DNA of 64,000 nt from Polynucleobacter sp. (GCA_021737945.1 JAIPCX010000013.1:1-64000); one strand, 5' to 3'. Counted from the stretch's first letter, positions 34,978-48,000 are shown. Notes: a model not told the origin generated them from the sequence alone. Numbers and translations are program-made.

Positions 34978-35242
34978 CCAATGCAATCGAAGAAATGAGC
35001 ATCCGCCTAGGATGTTTTTGAAGAAGAGTAAACTTTTCTCTGCTTGGTGTTTTCACATCCCCTTGTTTTTAATTTGCTAATGCTGTTTTCTCAACGCAGT
35101 TAATTGACCTTGAGTCGCAGGTCGTTTGTTTTCGTTTATTTCAATTCTTTTGAAGTTCGAATTCATCAAATGCTCGAAACTTAGGTATTCTTATAAATTA
35201 TGTAGAACAATAGTCTTTTGCTAATCACGTTATTGGTAATTT

Positions 35243-35569
35243 ATGGATACTAGGGAAATTGCACGGCGTCTGGGTTCACTTTCGATCGAAGAGCGGGTTC
35301 AGATAATCAACTGTTTGCTCGATTTCAGCCCGCAGAGCTTAAAAGTAGTGGAAATTGCCAGTGCCACTCAATTAGGTGCACCTGCAGTACACAAGCAAGT
35401 TGAGGCCTTGGTGGGGGCGGAATTAGTGTCCTCTCAAACTGTCGATGGCGAAAAAGCGTATGCCGTGAACGCGAAAATGGTTCGCGACTTATTTGATTAC
35501 ATGTATCACCAATTCGGCCCTGGATTTCAGCCTAAGACAAGTCACGCTGACACTGAAGCAGCACACTAA
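35243..35569 (+). CDS. ArsR-like winged-helix regulator
   Basis: The 108-residue protein reads RRLGSLSIEERVQIINCLLDFSPQSLKVVEIASATQLGAPAVHKQVEALVGAELVSSQTVDGEKAYAVN, a winged helix of the ArsR/HTH_20 type with recognition helix around TQLGAPAVHKQVEAL and a wing at VDGEKAY. No cysteine motif for metal binding is present, so any inducer is not a simple thiol-bound metal. The gaps on each side are over 250 bp, so it is probably monocistronic. Confidence 0.75.
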   Translation: MDTREIARRLGSLSIEERVQIINCLLDFSPQSLKVVEIASATQLGAPAVHKQVEALVGAELVSSQTVDGEKAYAVNAKMVRDLFDYMYHQFGPGFQPKTSHADTEAAH

Positions 35570-35826
35570 GACCTCAAGTTGGCTGAAGCGCGCCAAGCGC
35601 TGACTTACTTACAGCTCCCTGATTCACCTGGCCTCGCGTTGCAAAGCAGCGCTGTCGCGCCATAAAATCGCAGTAAATCAGCCTCTGCCCGATTTAATCA
35701 GCCATTTATTTAAAGGTCTGCCAATAAAGTACGAATCTTTCATTGGAGCTGAGGCGGAATTAATTTTTGTTAGTGCAGCGTGGTCTGTAATCAGCTAAAC
35801 ATTGAGAGTGGTTCAAGGAGTCAGCG

Positions 35827-36198
35827 GTGGAAGCCTTGCTTAATATTTTCAAAAAGTTATCAATAGCCTCCGCGCTCATCGTGGGCTGGCTTATCGTTTT
35901 GCTATTGTTCGTTGGCTGGTTAATTTTTGCTTACGATCAGGCTGCAGCGTTTGGTTTCATTTCGTACGTCAAGAGCAGCATGAGCATCATTAACAAGCCG
36001 CTGGATGCGCTAGATGTAGCGGCAGGACTACGATTAGTTTTCGCTGTCCTGTCTGCCATTTTCGCGGTGATCGTCTGCGTAATCACCTTGCCCATGTTTG
36101 CCTTTGTTTATTTGGGCGCGGCCTATGGCAAGGTCGTCGAGAAACTTTCTAAACGCAAGGAAGGCGCTGAACCTGAGCCGGGAGCAGTAGCTCAGTAA
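35827..36198 (+). CDS. Small two-helix membrane protein
   Basis: The 123-residue protein has two long hydrophobic helices (about residues 13-36 and 70-95) and a charged C-terminal tail EKLSKRKEGAEPEPGA. I know no family for it. The GTG start has CAAGGAG upstream at good spacing. Its last 14 bases, CAGTAGCTCAGTAA including the stop, are repeated in tandem immediately downstream (36185-36198 and 36199-36212). Confidence 0.65.
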   Translation: MEALLNIFKKLSIASALIVGWLIVLLLFVGWLIFAYDQAAAFGFISYVKSSMSIINKPLDALDVAAGLRLVFAVLSAIFAVIVCVITLPMFAFVYLGAAYGKVVEKLSKRKEGAEPEPGAVAQ

Positions 36199-36283
36199 CA
36201 GTAGCTCAGTAACGGGCCGGGGTGTCTGCACGTTATTCAAGTTTTTACACGGTTCGTCGATATCTCTAAGGAGCAGTCAGCCA

Positions 36284-36409
36284 ATGTGTGGCCGACTTGC
36301 CACCTTAAATCGGAACCCAAGAATCATGCTACCCGTTGATATCGAAATCCGCCTGACAGTTTTTTCATTCTTCGTAGTCGCCCTCGTGGTGAGCTTCATA
36401 TTGAAGTGA
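36284..36409 (+). CDS. Possible 41-residue single-helix membrane protein
   Basis: An open frame of 41 codons starts at an ATG preceded by AAGGAG about 10 bases away, and encodes a short polar N-terminus then a single hydrophobic helix LTVFSFFVVALVVSFILK at the very end. It lies 85 bp after the two-helix membrane protein gene on the same strand. Small size and no family resemblance keep this tentative. Confidence 0.35.
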   Translation: MCGRLATLNRNPRIMLPVDIEIRLTVFSFFVVALVVSFILK

Positions 36410-36444
36410 TTTTTTGGATGATTACCCACACGGGATGATCTCTA

Positions 36445-36897
36445 TCACTGGCATTCCATTGCGTATTTTTCAGACGCTCGCCTAACGCGAGTTCGCTCTT
36501 TGTCCTGCTTATGAAGTGGTGCCTGCCTAAAATCTTCCTCTCGCCAGCGTAACTGTAGCGCAAGGGATTTACATTTACGTTCTCTTGCGGCAGCGCCGCG
36601 AGCAGATAAATCCCGAATCTGTTGATCTTGCCGTTCGCGTTGTTCGCGAAATTTTTGGAGCCGTAATATTTCAGCTCGGTCTTTTGCTAAGGATTCATTC
36701 TGGTTGCTACGTTGAGACTCTGAGGCGGGTAACTCAGCCAGAGAGAGTTGCCCACCATCGCACGCTTTATCGGTATAAATAATTTCTCCATTGCGCATGC
36801 ATTTATAAACAGCGTGCGCACTGAATGAAGTCAAACATAAACAGCCTAGAAGAATCAATGAAATCCAGCAGGCTAAACGTTGAGTAGAAGTTCTCAT
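36445..36897 (-). CDS. DUF4124-containing exported protein
   Basis: The 150-residue protein has a signal peptide (ACWISLILLGCLCLTSFSAHA) followed by YKCMRNGEIIYTDKACDGG, the DUF4124 motif with its cysteine pair, and then a long charged alpha-helical tail rich in Arg and Glu. The ATG at 36897 is chosen since GGAG stands 6 bases upstream; in-frame codons further up would spoil the signal peptide. Periplasmic; function unknown. Confidence 0.78.
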   Translation of the reverse strand: MRTSTQRLACWISLILLGCLCLTSFSAHAVYKCMRNGEIIYTDKACDGGQLSLAELPASESQRSNQNESLAKDRAEILRLQKFREQRERQDQQIRDLSARGAAARERKCKSLALQLRWREEDFRQAPLHKQDKERTRVRRASEKYAMECQ

Positions 36898-36948
36898 GGT
36901 CATCTCCGAATCAAAAATCAATCCGGCGAAGACCATTAACACCTTGTG

Positions 36949-38344
36949 TTAAATCACTTTGCCCGGATTCATCAGGTTAAGCGGGTCTAATGCCTGCTTA
37001 ATGGCGGCCATCATGGCCAGCTCTGTCTCGGATTTGTAGCGCTTGATTTCATCTCGCTTGAGTGAGCCTAAACCGTGCTCAGCGGAGATGGATCCTGCGT
37101 ACTTGTGCACATTGTCATGCACGCAGCGGTTGATGGCATCTTGCTGTTGCAAAAAGGTTTCGACATTGATGCCTACAGGTGCTGATACGTTGTAATGCAA
37201 ATTACCATCACCAAGATGGCCGAAGGTAACCATCCTGCAGCCTGGAAAATCGCGCTGAAGTAAAGCGTCTGTCTCAATCAAAAAATCGACCATACACGAT
37301 ACAGGCAATGAAATATCGTGCTTGATATTTAGGCCTTCAGCCGCTTGCGCCATCGAGATATGTTCGCGCATGGCCCACAGCTTGTGCGATTGTGAAAGCG
37401 AGCTTGCAATCACAGCATCAGCAGCCCAAGCTTTTTCAATAGCAGTGGCTGCAACGGCTTCTAGCTGAGCCATCGCATGCGATTCAGATTCACTATCTGA
37501 GATTTCCATCAGCACATATTGCGGATGACGCTCTGAAAACGGCAATGACAAATCAGGAAAATGTTGTTCAACTAGCTTCAAACAAAATTCAGACATAAGC
37601 TCAAAGCCAGTCAAACTGGCATCGCAACGCTGGCGAGCTAATTCGAGCAAATTCAGCGCATCATTCACGCTATTCAAAGCAAATAAGGCGGTGAGTTTTG
37701 CGGCAGGTTGCGCGTAGAGTTTAAGTACTGCTGCCGTGATGATGCCCAAGGTACCTTCGGCGCCGATCAACAAATGTCGTAAGTCATAACCGGTATTGTC
37801 TTTGCGCAGACTGCGCAAGCCATTCCAAATGTCTCCTGATGGCGTGACGACTTCCAGGCCAAGTGTCAGATCGCGCATGCTGCCATAGCGCAGAACGGCG
37901 GTACCACCAGCGTTGGTAGAAAGATTTCCTCCGATAGTGCAACTGCCCTCTGAAGCGAGTGATAGCGGAAATAACCGTCCCTGTTCGTGAGCCACTGCCT
38001 GAATTTGTTGTAGCAAGCAACCCGCTTCAACGGTGATTGTGTCGTTGAGTAAATCAATCGATCGCACGCGATTCATGCGTGTGAGTGAGAGCACGATAGC
38101 TTTGCCACTTTGGTCTGGTACGCTACCTAAAACTAATCCAGTATTACCGCCTTGGGGAACGATGGGCACCTTATGTGCTGCGCAAATTTTTACTATGTTT
38201 GCGACTTCTTCTGTTTTCCCAGGTTTGATTACGGCTAATGCGCGACCCGTAGCGCGCTTGCGCCAGTCAGTCAGAAATCCATCCATATCCGAGCCCGTCA
38301 AAACATGTTGCGGGCCAACGATATCGTTACACAGTTTGAGAAAA

Positions 38345-38355
<11 letters not shown>
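36949..38355 (-). CDS. FAD-linked oxidase (GlcD/D-2-hydroxyacid dehydrogenase type)
   Basis: The 468-residue protein has a PCMH-type FAD-binding domain (AVIKPGKTEEVANIVKICAAHKVPIVPQGGNTGL, then GSCTIGGNLSTNAGGTAVLRYGSMRDLTLGLEVV) and a C-terminal FAD-oxidase domain with FGHLGDGNLHYNVS and ISAEHGLG. Such flavoenzymes oxidise D-lactate, glycolate or D-2-hydroxyglutarate; which one is not clear. ATG at 38355 (PSDFLKLC) lies inside the end of the DUF2069 gene, giving an 11-base overlap and probable coupling. Confidence 0.88.
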
Positions 38356-40689
<2,334 letters not shown>

Positions 40690-41458
40690 TCAGGCTGTTC
40701 AGCCATCAATGCGTGACCACTACTTTCGATCATAACTATTTTTGATTCGGGCAAAGCAGACATTAAGGTCGATGCCGCTTTTGGCGGCGTCATCATATCT
40801 TTGCGCCCTAATAAAAATAGAGCAGGGCAATGCAGTGATTTAGCAGCAGCTTCGCCATTGGCATAGACATTGCATGCGGAAAAATCAGTGAAGAAAACTT
40901 TAGCCGTATTGTTTTTCGCGACATGCTGCATTAAGCGGCGACTACCACTCGGTACATAAAAGCCCGGACCGGGCGCCGAGGGTTTTTGTGCGATGCTGGA
41001 ATGCGACCAAATATTCACCATATCAATGGCCGCTTGTTCGCGATGCTCGGATGCTTCTAGTAGCAAAGGCGAAACCTTCATAGGATAAGCCGTACCCACC
41101 AGCGCGACTCCAGCTACACATTCTTTCGCTCGCTTAGCCGTCTCCAGCGCGATCAACGAGCCCATGCTGTGCCCGATTAATACAGCGCGCTGAACACCGA
41201 CGCTTTGCAGCAAAGTAGTTAGCCAATCAGCCATCGCTTCTACCGTAGTTATCGGTTGACCTTTGCTGCGTCCATGACCGGGTAAATCAACCGCCAGTAC
41301 AGAAAAACCATGATGCGCAAAGTAGCGTGTTTGCAGCGCCCAGACTGAATGATCATTTTGTGCGCCATGAATGAACACAGCAGTAGGTAGTTGCGCATTG
41401 AATACCTTACCACCGGTATAAGCATAGGCTGGTTGTGAGTTGATAGTGATGATCATGG

Positions 41459-42769
41459 TTATGCCCCTTTCTGCGCAGCTTTCAAGCCGCGTTTCAGGTC
41501 GTCGATCAAATCATCGACATCTTCTAAACCTATCGATAAACGCATCGTGCCTTCAGTGATACCAGAAGCCGCCAGCTGATCATCCGGTACGCGGAAGTGA
41601 GTAGTTGATGCAGGATGAATCACCAGCGATTTAGCATCGCCGACATTGGCGAGATGTGAGAACACAGACAGCGCTTCAACAAAGCGTCGACCTGCAGCTC
41701 GATCACCTTTCAGAGCAAAAGAAAATACCGCACCACAGCCTTTGGGTAGCAAACGTTTTGCTAAGTCGTAATCAGGATGCTCAGGTAGTTCGGGATAAGA
41801 AACAGAGGCAATCGTTGGTTGCGAAACTAAAAATTCCACGATCTTGCGAGCATTAGCGACATGGCGATCCATGCGTAAGCTGAGCGTTTCTATGCCTTGC
41901 AAAATGGCGAATGCATTGTGAGGGCTCATTACAGCACCAAAATCACGCAGGCCTTCGCGTCGTGCGCGAAGAGAAAACGCGCCGACCGTAGATTCTTCCG
42001 TAAAGACCATGCCATGAAAGCCGTCATACGGTTCGCATAACTCAGCAAAGCGCCCCGTTTTTTCATACGCCGCTTGCCAATCGAAGGTACCGCCATCAAC
42101 CAGCAAACCGCCTATTGCTGTGCCGTGCCCACATAAAAATTTAGTCGCAGAGTGATAGATTAAATCAGCACCATGATCCAAAGGTTTCAGTAAATAAGGC
42201 GTCGTAAAGGTGGAGTCCACCATTAATGGCAAATGATTCTCGTGCGCTATCTGTGACACAGCTTCGATATCTAATACATCCAGTCCAGGGTTACCCAAAG
42301 TTTCAGCGAATAAGACTTTGGTGTTTGGACGAATATTGCTTCGCCATGCGTTCATGTCGCGTGGATCAATGAAGGTCGTCTCAATGCCGAAGCGTTTCAT
42401 GGTGTAGCCGAGCAAATTTTGCGAGCCGCCATACAGCGCACGTGAAGCGAGTACGTGCGAGCCAGCACCTGCGATAGTCGCTAAACCAAGATGCAAGGCC
42501 GCTTGTCCACTAGCGACGGCGATGCCAGCGACGCCACCTTCAAGTGCCGCAATACGTTCTTCCAGAACAGCATTGGTTGGATTCGATATGCGTGAATACA
42601 CATGACCCGAGCGCTCCATATTAAATAGCGAGGCGGCATGATCTGAATCACGAAACACAAACGATGTCGATAAGTAGATCGGGGTTGCCCGCGCGCCGGT
42701 AGTCGGGTCGGGGGTGCTACCTGCGTGCAATGACAAGGTATCAAAGCCGGGATATCGTGGTTCGCTCAT
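41459..42769 (-). CDS. metY: O-acetylhomoserine sulfhydrylase
   Basis: MetY makes homocysteine from O-acetylhomoserine and sulfide with PLP. The 436-residue length and the sequence GFDTLSLHAGSTPDPTTGARATPIYLS fit MetY better than the shorter MetZ or cystathionine gamma-synthase. PLP-binding features are SGHVYSRISNPT, AVASGQAA and the lysine in YHSATKFLCGHG (Lys210). It is followed 2 bp later by an alpha/beta hydrolase gene. Confidence 0.92.
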   Translation of the reverse strand: MSEPRYPGFDTLSLHAGSTPDPTTGARATPIYLSTSFVFRDSDHAASLFNMERSGHVYSRISNPTNAVLEERIAALEGGVAGIAVASGQAALHLGLATIAGAGSHVLASRALYGGSQNLLGYTMKRFGIETTFIDPRDMNAWRSNIRPNTKVLFAETLGNPGLDVLDIEAVSQIAHENHLPLMVDSTFTTPYLLKPLDHGADLIYHSATKFLCGHGTAIGGLLVDGGTFDWQAAYEKTGRFAELCEPYDGFHGMVFTEESTVGAFSLRARREGLRDFGAVMSPHNAFAILQGIETLSLRMDRHVANARKIVEFLVSQPTIASVSYPELPEHPDYDLAKRLLPKGCGAVFSFALKGDRAAGRRFVEALSVFSHLANVGDAKSLVIHPASTTHFRVPDDQLAASGITEGTMRLSIGLEDVDDLIDDLKRGLKAAQKGA

Positions 42770-42979
42770 GGCTACATTCTCAGGGAGTCGCTAGGAAAGA
42801 TCTGCAAAATTGCGCAGGTTATGGTGTGCCAGCACGGTAACTAAACACGCTGCGGGCTCATTAGAAAAAGAATTATAGGCTGACTGACCGCAGCTACGGC
42901 GTCACTTGCGGCTGGGCTCTGGCTTTTTTGCTAAGCCTGGGCTACAGTCCTTCTATAAAAAATAATCTTGGGGGCGGCC

Positions 42980-43429
42980 ATGAAAGTTTCCGAAATTCTG
43001 AAGCTGAAGGGCAATATCTTGTTTACGGTCACGCCGGAAACGCTATTGCTAGACGCCATTGATACACTGGCCGAAAAAGATATTGGATCGCTCGTGGTGA
43101 TGAAGAGCGGCGCCTTGGTCGGTATGCTGAGCTTTCGAGAAGTCATGAAAGCCGTGCATGCAAGTCGCGGAAATATTACGGGCACCGTCGGTGATTACAT
43201 GGATCGCGATATGCTCACGATAGCGCCAGATACCGACGTCAATGACATACGTCGTATGATGCTCGAGCATCACGCACGTTATGTGCCCGTGTTAGATGGG
43301 ATGATGCTAATGGGTGTGATGTCGTTTTATGATGTCGCCAAAGCCGTTTTTGAAGAGCAAAATTTTGAAAACAAAATGCTCAAAGCGTACATTCGTGACT
43401 GGCCATCTGAGTCAGAAAAAGAAGGATAG
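42980..43429 (+). CDS. Two-CBS-domain protein
   Basis: The protein of about 149 residues is a tandem pair of CBS domains: VTPETLLLDAIDTLAEKDIGSLVVMKSGALVGMLSFREVMKAV and MLTIAPDTDVNDIRRMMLEHHARYVPVLDGMMLMGVMSFYDVAKAV. Stand-alone CBS pairs bind adenine nucleotides and regulate other proteins. The start at 42980 is the first ATG, with GGGGG upstream. The LplT-like transporter gene follows after 6 bp, so they are co-transcribed. Confidence 0.9.
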   Translation: MKVSEILKLKGNILFTVTPETLLLDAIDTLAEKDIGSLVVMKSGALVGMLSFREVMKAVHASRGNITGTVGDYMDRDMLTIAPDTDVNDIRRMMLEHHARYVPVLDGMMLMGVMSFYDVAKAVFEEQNFENKMLKAYIRDWPSESEKEG

Positions 43430-43435
43430 TTTAGC

Positions 43436-44767
43436 GTGAAATCAGGCCAGTTTTCTTTGTTGGGCCAAGCGCGGTTCGGCCCTTTTTTTGGCGCTCAATT
43501 TTTGGGTGCTTTCAACGATAACTTGTTCAAGACGGCGTTAGTGACCGTCATCACCTTTGATGCCGCGTCGTGGACATCCATGAATGTCGGACTACTGAAT
43601 AATTTAATCGCCGGTTTGTTCATTTTGCCTTTTGTACTAGCATCGGCTACGGCTGGTCAGCTAGCTGACAAAATCGATAAGGCGCGCTTAATGCGCATCA
43701 TCAAACTGATTGAAATTACCGTCATGTTGGTGGCAGCAGTAGGCTGGTATACGCATTCACTTTGGATATTAATTCTGGCCGTTGTTGGCATGGGGTTGCA
43801 TTCCGCATTATTCGGTCCGGTTAAGCATTCCTATCTTCCGCAGCACCTTGAGGTGAGTGAATTAGTTGGTGGCAACGGCATGGTTCAAATGGGTACCTTT
43901 GTCGGTATTCTAACTGGGCAGCTGATAGGGGCGTCGTTGGTGAGTTGGGGCCCGATTGGTGTCCACATCATTATTTGGTCAACTGTGGTGGTGGCGGTGG
44001 TAGGTTTGTTGTTCACACTCTTTGTACCGCATACACCCGCCCCCGAACCTGAGCTCATTATTAATCGCAATCCTTTTCCTGAGATGGCGAGTAATCTTAA
44101 ATTCGCAGCGAGTCGCAGCGATGTGTTCGTTGCTATGTTAGCTAATTCATGGTTTTGGTTTTTTGGTGCGATGTTGCTCGCACAATTTCCTGTTTTTGCG
44201 CGTGATGTATTGCATGGAGAGCCAGAGATCTTTGCCTTATTGCTCACCGCGTTTTCATTAGGAATAGGCGCGGGTTCACTCATGTGCGAACGCTTGTCGG
44301 CACGCACTGTACAGTTAGGACTAGTTCCACTAGGGGCCATCGGGCTAACTGTGTTCGGTATCGATTTATATTTTGCCGGTAGCCAGACGATGCCAGCATC
44401 GCTCAGTGCAGCCGAGCTGATGTTTGGCGAGCATTTCCGAATTTTTATGGATTGCTTATTGTTAGGACTATTTGGTGGGCTCTACGTGGTGCCGCTTTTT
44501 GCACTCATCCAGACGCGTGCCGATCGTTCTCATTTGTCACGCATTATCGGTGGGATGAATATTCTAAACGCCATTTTTATGGTGTCAGCAGCCCTCATCG
44601 CTATGCTACTGCTGAGCGCGGGACTATCGGTGGTTGATATTTTCGGGTTCACAGCAGTTCTCAATTTCGTGCTGTTAGTTGCTCTATGTCTTAAGCAGCC
44701 AGAATATGCTCGCGCCTTCGTCTCCTGGCTGCTAGGTCTGGTAAAGAAGCGCCCGCTGGTAGAATGA
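43436..44767 (+). CDS. LplT-like major facilitator transporter
   Basis: The 443-residue protein has about 12 membrane helices; the start LGQARFGPFFGAQFLGAFNDNLFKTALVTVITF and the motif TAGQLADKIDKARLMRIIKLIEI are typical of the LplT (lysophospholipid flippase) branch. In some relatives this MFS unit is fused to an acyltransferase (Aas type); here no acyltransferase domain or gene follows. GTG is the start. The lysophospholipid substrate is inferred from family only. Confidence 0.83.
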   Translation: MKSGQFSLLGQARFGPFFGAQFLGAFNDNLFKTALVTVITFDAASWTSMNVGLLNNLIAGLFILPFVLASATAGQLADKIDKARLMRIIKLIEITVMLVAAVGWYTHSLWILILAVVGMGLHSALFGPVKHSYLPQHLEVSELVGGNGMVQMGTFVGILTGQLIGASLVSWGPIGVHIIIWSTVVVAVVGLLFTLFVPHTPAPEPELIINRNPFPEMASNLKFAASRSDVFVAMLANSWFWFFGAMLLAQFPVFARDVLHGEPEIFALLLTAFSLGIGAGSLMCERLSARTVQLGLVPLGAIGLTVFGIDLYFAGSQTMPASLSAAELMFGEHFRIFMDCLLLGLFGGLYVVPLFALIQTRADRSHLSRIIGGMNILNAIFMVSAALIAMLLLSAGLSVVDIFGFTAVLNFVLLVALCLKQPEYARAFVSWLLGLVKKRPLVE

Positions 44768-44827
44768 CGCTTTTGGCGAGTTTAGATATCTTTCTTACTT
44801 GCCTACTTCACTCTCATTGATTTCATC

Positions 44828-45901
44828 ATGTCCGGTAATACAATAGGCCAGCTTTTTTGCGTGACCACTTTTGGCGAATCTCATGGCCCGGCGATAGGCT
44901 GCGTGGTCGATGGATGTCCTCCGGGCATGCCGCTATCTGAAGCCGATATTCAGCCCGAACTTGACCGTCGCAAACCAGGTACCTCACGCCACGTTACGCA
45001 GCGTAAGGAATCCGATACGGTGGAAATCCTGTCGGGCGTGTATGAAGGTAAAACCACCGGCACGCCTATCGCATTATTGATTCGCAATGAAGATCAGCGC
45101 AGCCAAGATTACGGCAATATTGTTGATCGCTTCCGCCCTGGTCATGCCGACTACACCTACTGGCACAAGTACGGAATTCGCGATCCGCGCGGGGGTGGAC
45201 GTTCCTCTGCTCGTTTAACTGCGCCAGTGGTGGGCGCAGCGGCGATCGCCAAAAAATGGCTGCATACGCATTACGGCACCACTTTTCATGGTCATATGAG
45301 CCAATTGGGCGAGATTGCTATCCCGTTTCAATCGTGGGATCACGTACACACCAATCCTTTTTTTGCAGCTAACGCGGACATTATTCCCCAGCTTGAAAGC
45401 TACATGGATGACTTGCGCAAAGCGGGTGATTCCTGCGGTGCTCGGATTGATGTAGAAGCGCACCACGTTCCTGCTGGTTGGGGCCAACCCTTGTTTGACA
45501 AACTCGATGCTGACATTGCCTACGCCATGATGGGTATTAACGCGGTGAAGGGTGTCGAGATCGGTGCTGGGTTTCGTTCGGTCACGCACAAAGGCAGCGA
45601 ACACGGTGATGAAATCACACCAACTGGTTTTGTGGGTAACAATGCTGGCGGTGTTTTAGGAGGCATTTCATCGGGTCAGGACGTCACTGTTTCTATCGCT
45701 ATCAAACCGACGTCGAGTATTCGTACCCCACGTAAATCGATTGATCGTGATGGCAACCCTGTGATGGTTGAAACCTTTGGGCGACATGATCCTTGCGTAG
45801 GTATTCGCGCTACGCCTATCGCTGAGGCTATGCTCGCGCTGGTGCTGATGGATCACGCACTGCTGCATCGTGCACAGTGCGGTGATGTGAAGCCGGAGTA
45901 G
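44828..45901 (+). CDS. aroC: Chorismate synthase
   Basis: AroC turns EPSP into chorismate using reduced FMN. The 357-residue protein carries the three family signatures: [18 protein letters not shown], the [27 protein letters not shown] region, and [17 protein letters not shown]. The downstream MFS gene shares one base with the stop codon (TAG/GTG), so the pair is probably coupled. Chorismate feeds the trp genes later in the window. Confidence 0.98.
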   Translation: MSGNTIGQLFCVTTFGESHGPAIGCVVDGCPPGMPLSEADIQPELDRRKPGTSRHVTQRKESDTVEILSGVYEGKTTGTPIALLIRNEDQRSQDYGNIVDRFRPGHADYTYWHKYGIRDPRGGGRSSARLTAPVVGAAAIAKKWLHTHYGTTFHGHMSQLGEIAIPFQSWDHVHTNPFFAANADIIPQLESYMDDLRKAGDSCGARIDVEAHHVPAGWGQPLFDKLDADIAYAMMGINAVKGVEIGAGFRSVTHKGSEHGDEITPTGFVGNNAGGVLGGISSGQDVTVSIAIKPTSSIRTPRKSIDRDGNPVMVETFGRHDPCVGIRATPIAEAMLALVLMDHALLHRAQCGDVKPE

Positions 45902-47070
45902 TGTCAGCCGCTTCACGACCAGCGCAGTCCCTCAACTTTGCGCTGTTTTTCTTCGCTTACTACGGCTACGTCGGTGTTTTTTCACCCTACGCTAGCTTGT
46001 ACTTCGCCGACCGAGGATTATCCGCCACGCAAATCGGCATCTTGATGTCGTTGATGCAGGTGATGCGAATTTTTGGTCCCAACCTGTGGGGCTGGGTAGC
46101 GGATCAATCGCGGCGTCGTGTACTGGTTCTGCGTTTAACATCCGTCGTTGCTGCACTCAGTTTTTGCGGCATGTTTGTTGGTCAGTCCTTTATGTTCTTT
46201 TTTGCTCTGATGGTCACGGTAAATTTATTTACCAGTGCTCAGGGCCCCATCTCCGAAGCCTTAATGTTGTCGTCCATGCGTGGTGATTTGACTCACTACG
46301 GTCGCGTGCGTTTGTGGGGGTCGGTGGGCTTCATCGTACTGGTGACCTTATCAGGGTATGCGTTGGATTGGCAGGGCATTGAATTAATGCCATGGATAGC
46401 ACTGCTGATGCTGGTAATGGTGACCAGCGTTACCTTTAGTCTTCACGAAGAGCCAGCAACGCAGCATGCTCAGCCATCGCATTCTGTTCGTGAATTGTTA
46501 TCCCGTAAATCGGTGCTGTCTTTTTTCGCGTCGACATTTTTGATGATCGCTGCCCATTCATCGCTCTATGTGTATTACTCGCTGTATCTGTCTGATATGG
46601 GTTACAGCAAGACCGTGATTGGCCTGATGTGGTCGCTAGGTGTTATTGCCGAAATTCTGTTTTTCTTTTACCAGGCACCGTTGTTTCGACGCTTTGGTGT
46701 GCGCAAACTCATGCTGTTTAGTTTAGCGATCGCGGTGATTCGTTTTCTGATGATAGGGTGGGGTGCGCAATCACTGTCGGTGCTGTTAATAGCGCAGGTG
46801 CTGCATGCGGCAACTTTTGGCGTGCATCATTCAGCATCAGTGGCGACCTTGCAGCGTTGGTTTGCTGGGCCATTGCAAGCGCGCGGTCAGGCGCTCTATA
46901 TTAGTATTTCATACGGTCTCGGCGGAACGGTGGGCGGTTTGCTACTCTCAGCCTGTTGGGATACATTTGGCGCGCGTTGGGTCTATGTATTAGCGGCTAT
47001 CATGTCTTTGTTAGGCCTGTTCGCTGCCCAATTAAGCTATCGATGGCAAGACGAAGAAGTGCGGACGTGA
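45901..47070 (+). CDS. MFS transporter (PPP/HcaT-like)
   Basis: The 389-residue protein has about 12 membrane helices; LNFALFFFAYYGYVGVFSPYASLYFADRGLSATQIGILMSL and YGRVRLWGSVGFIV match the phenylpropionate-permease (PPP) family of MFS proteins, whose members import various sugars, nucleosides or aromatic acids. The substrate is unknown. GTG start overlaps the aroC stop by one base. A 29-bp gap separates it from the M48 lipoprotein gene. Confidence 0.85.
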   Translation: MSAASRPAQSLNFALFFFAYYGYVGVFSPYASLYFADRGLSATQIGILMSLMQVMRIFGPNLWGWVADQSRRRVLVLRLTSVVAALSFCGMFVGQSFMFFFALMVTVNLFTSAQGPISEALMLSSMRGDLTHYGRVRLWGSVGFIVLVTLSGYALDWQGIELMPWIALLMLVMVTSVTFSLHEEPATQHAQPSHSVRELLSRKSVLSFFASTFLMIAAHSSLYVYYSLYLSDMGYSKTVIGLMWSLGVIAEILFFFYQAPLFRRFGVRKLMLFSLAIAVIRFLMIGWGAQSLSVLLIAQVLHAATFGVHHSASVATLQRWFAGPLQARGQALYISISYGLGGTVGGLLLSACWDTFGARWVYVLAAIMSLLGLFAAQLSYRWQDEEVRT

Positions 47071-47099
47071 GCAGTCAGATTGTTTTATCGGAGCTTTTT

Positions 47100-47936
47100 A
47101 TGCGAAACAAAAACACATTTCACATTCTGCGCACTACGTTAATTGCGGGCGCTATTTTATTTCCGCTGAGTGCCTGTCAGACAGTCAAAACAACGCAAGC
47201 AGGTGCGGTCGGTGTCGATCGCCAGCAGCGCATGTCTGTGTCGGCTCAGTCCATAGAGCAAAACGCCAATAAGCAGTATGGGCAGCTGATGGCGGACGCG
47301 AATAAAAAAGACAAGCTTAATGCGGACACCGCGCAGTACGAGCGAGTAAAAAAAATCGCAGACAAGCTCATTAAACAAACGCCTTCATTTCGGCCTGATG
47401 CGCTGAATTGGAAGTGGGAAGTCAACGTGCTGACTTCAGGTGAAGTGAATGCTTGGTGTATGCCGGGCGGGAAAATCGCGGTTTACAGCGGCTTGATTGA
47501 AAAACTCAAAATCACCGATGACGAACTAGCAGCCGTGATGGGCCATGAAATTGCTCACGCACTGCGCGAACATTCGCGTGAGCGTGCTTCGGAGCAGACC
47601 GTAGCTAATGTAGGAATTACGATTCTAGCTACGGTAGCGGGTTTGGGACAGTTGGGTCAAAAAGGCATGGAATACGCCTATCAAGGTTTGCTAGGCTTAC
47701 CGAATTCACGTGAACATGAAACCGAGGCTGATCGTATTGGCGTTGAACTCGCCGCCCGTGCTGGCTATGACCCAAGGGCTGCGATCACCCTCTGGGAAAA
47801 AATGGGACAAGTCGGTGGTAACGAGCCGCCAAAATTCATGTCGACTCACCCACCGCGTGCAGATCGCGTCAAAGACTTAACCCGCTACTCACAAAAAGTT
47901 TTACCGCTGTTCGAGCAAGCCAAAGCGCGCGGCTAA
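47100..47936 (+). CDS. M48-family metalloprotease lipoprotein
   Basis: The 278-residue protein has a lipoprotein signal with LSAC (Cys26) and a zinc protease motif HEIAH (residues 149-153) with the third ligand in REHETEADRIG. It resembles the LoiP/YcaL type rather than the BepA type with TPR repeats. It is expected to act in the periplasm, anchored to a membrane, on faulty envelope proteins. ATG at 47100 begins the signal peptide; the frame is open another 48 codons upstream but inside the MFS gene. Confidence 0.92.
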   Translation: MRNKNTFHILRTTLIAGAILFPLSACQTVKTTQAGAVGVDRQQRMSVSAQSIEQNANKQYGQLMADANKKDKLNADTAQYERVKKIADKLIKQTPSFRPDALNWKWEVNVLTSGEVNAWCMPGGKIAVYSGLIEKLKITDDELAAVMGHEIAHALREHSRERASEQTVANVGITILATVAGLGQLGQKGMEYAYQGLLGLPNSREHETEADRIGVELAARAGYDPRAAITLWEKMGQVGGNEPPKFMSTHPPRADRVKDLTRYSQKVLPLFEQAKARG

Positions 47937-48000
47937 TCACTAATGCGGGATTTCAGCCCTCAGTAGCTGGTAAGCAGGGCTAAAACGCCAGTAAGCGCGG

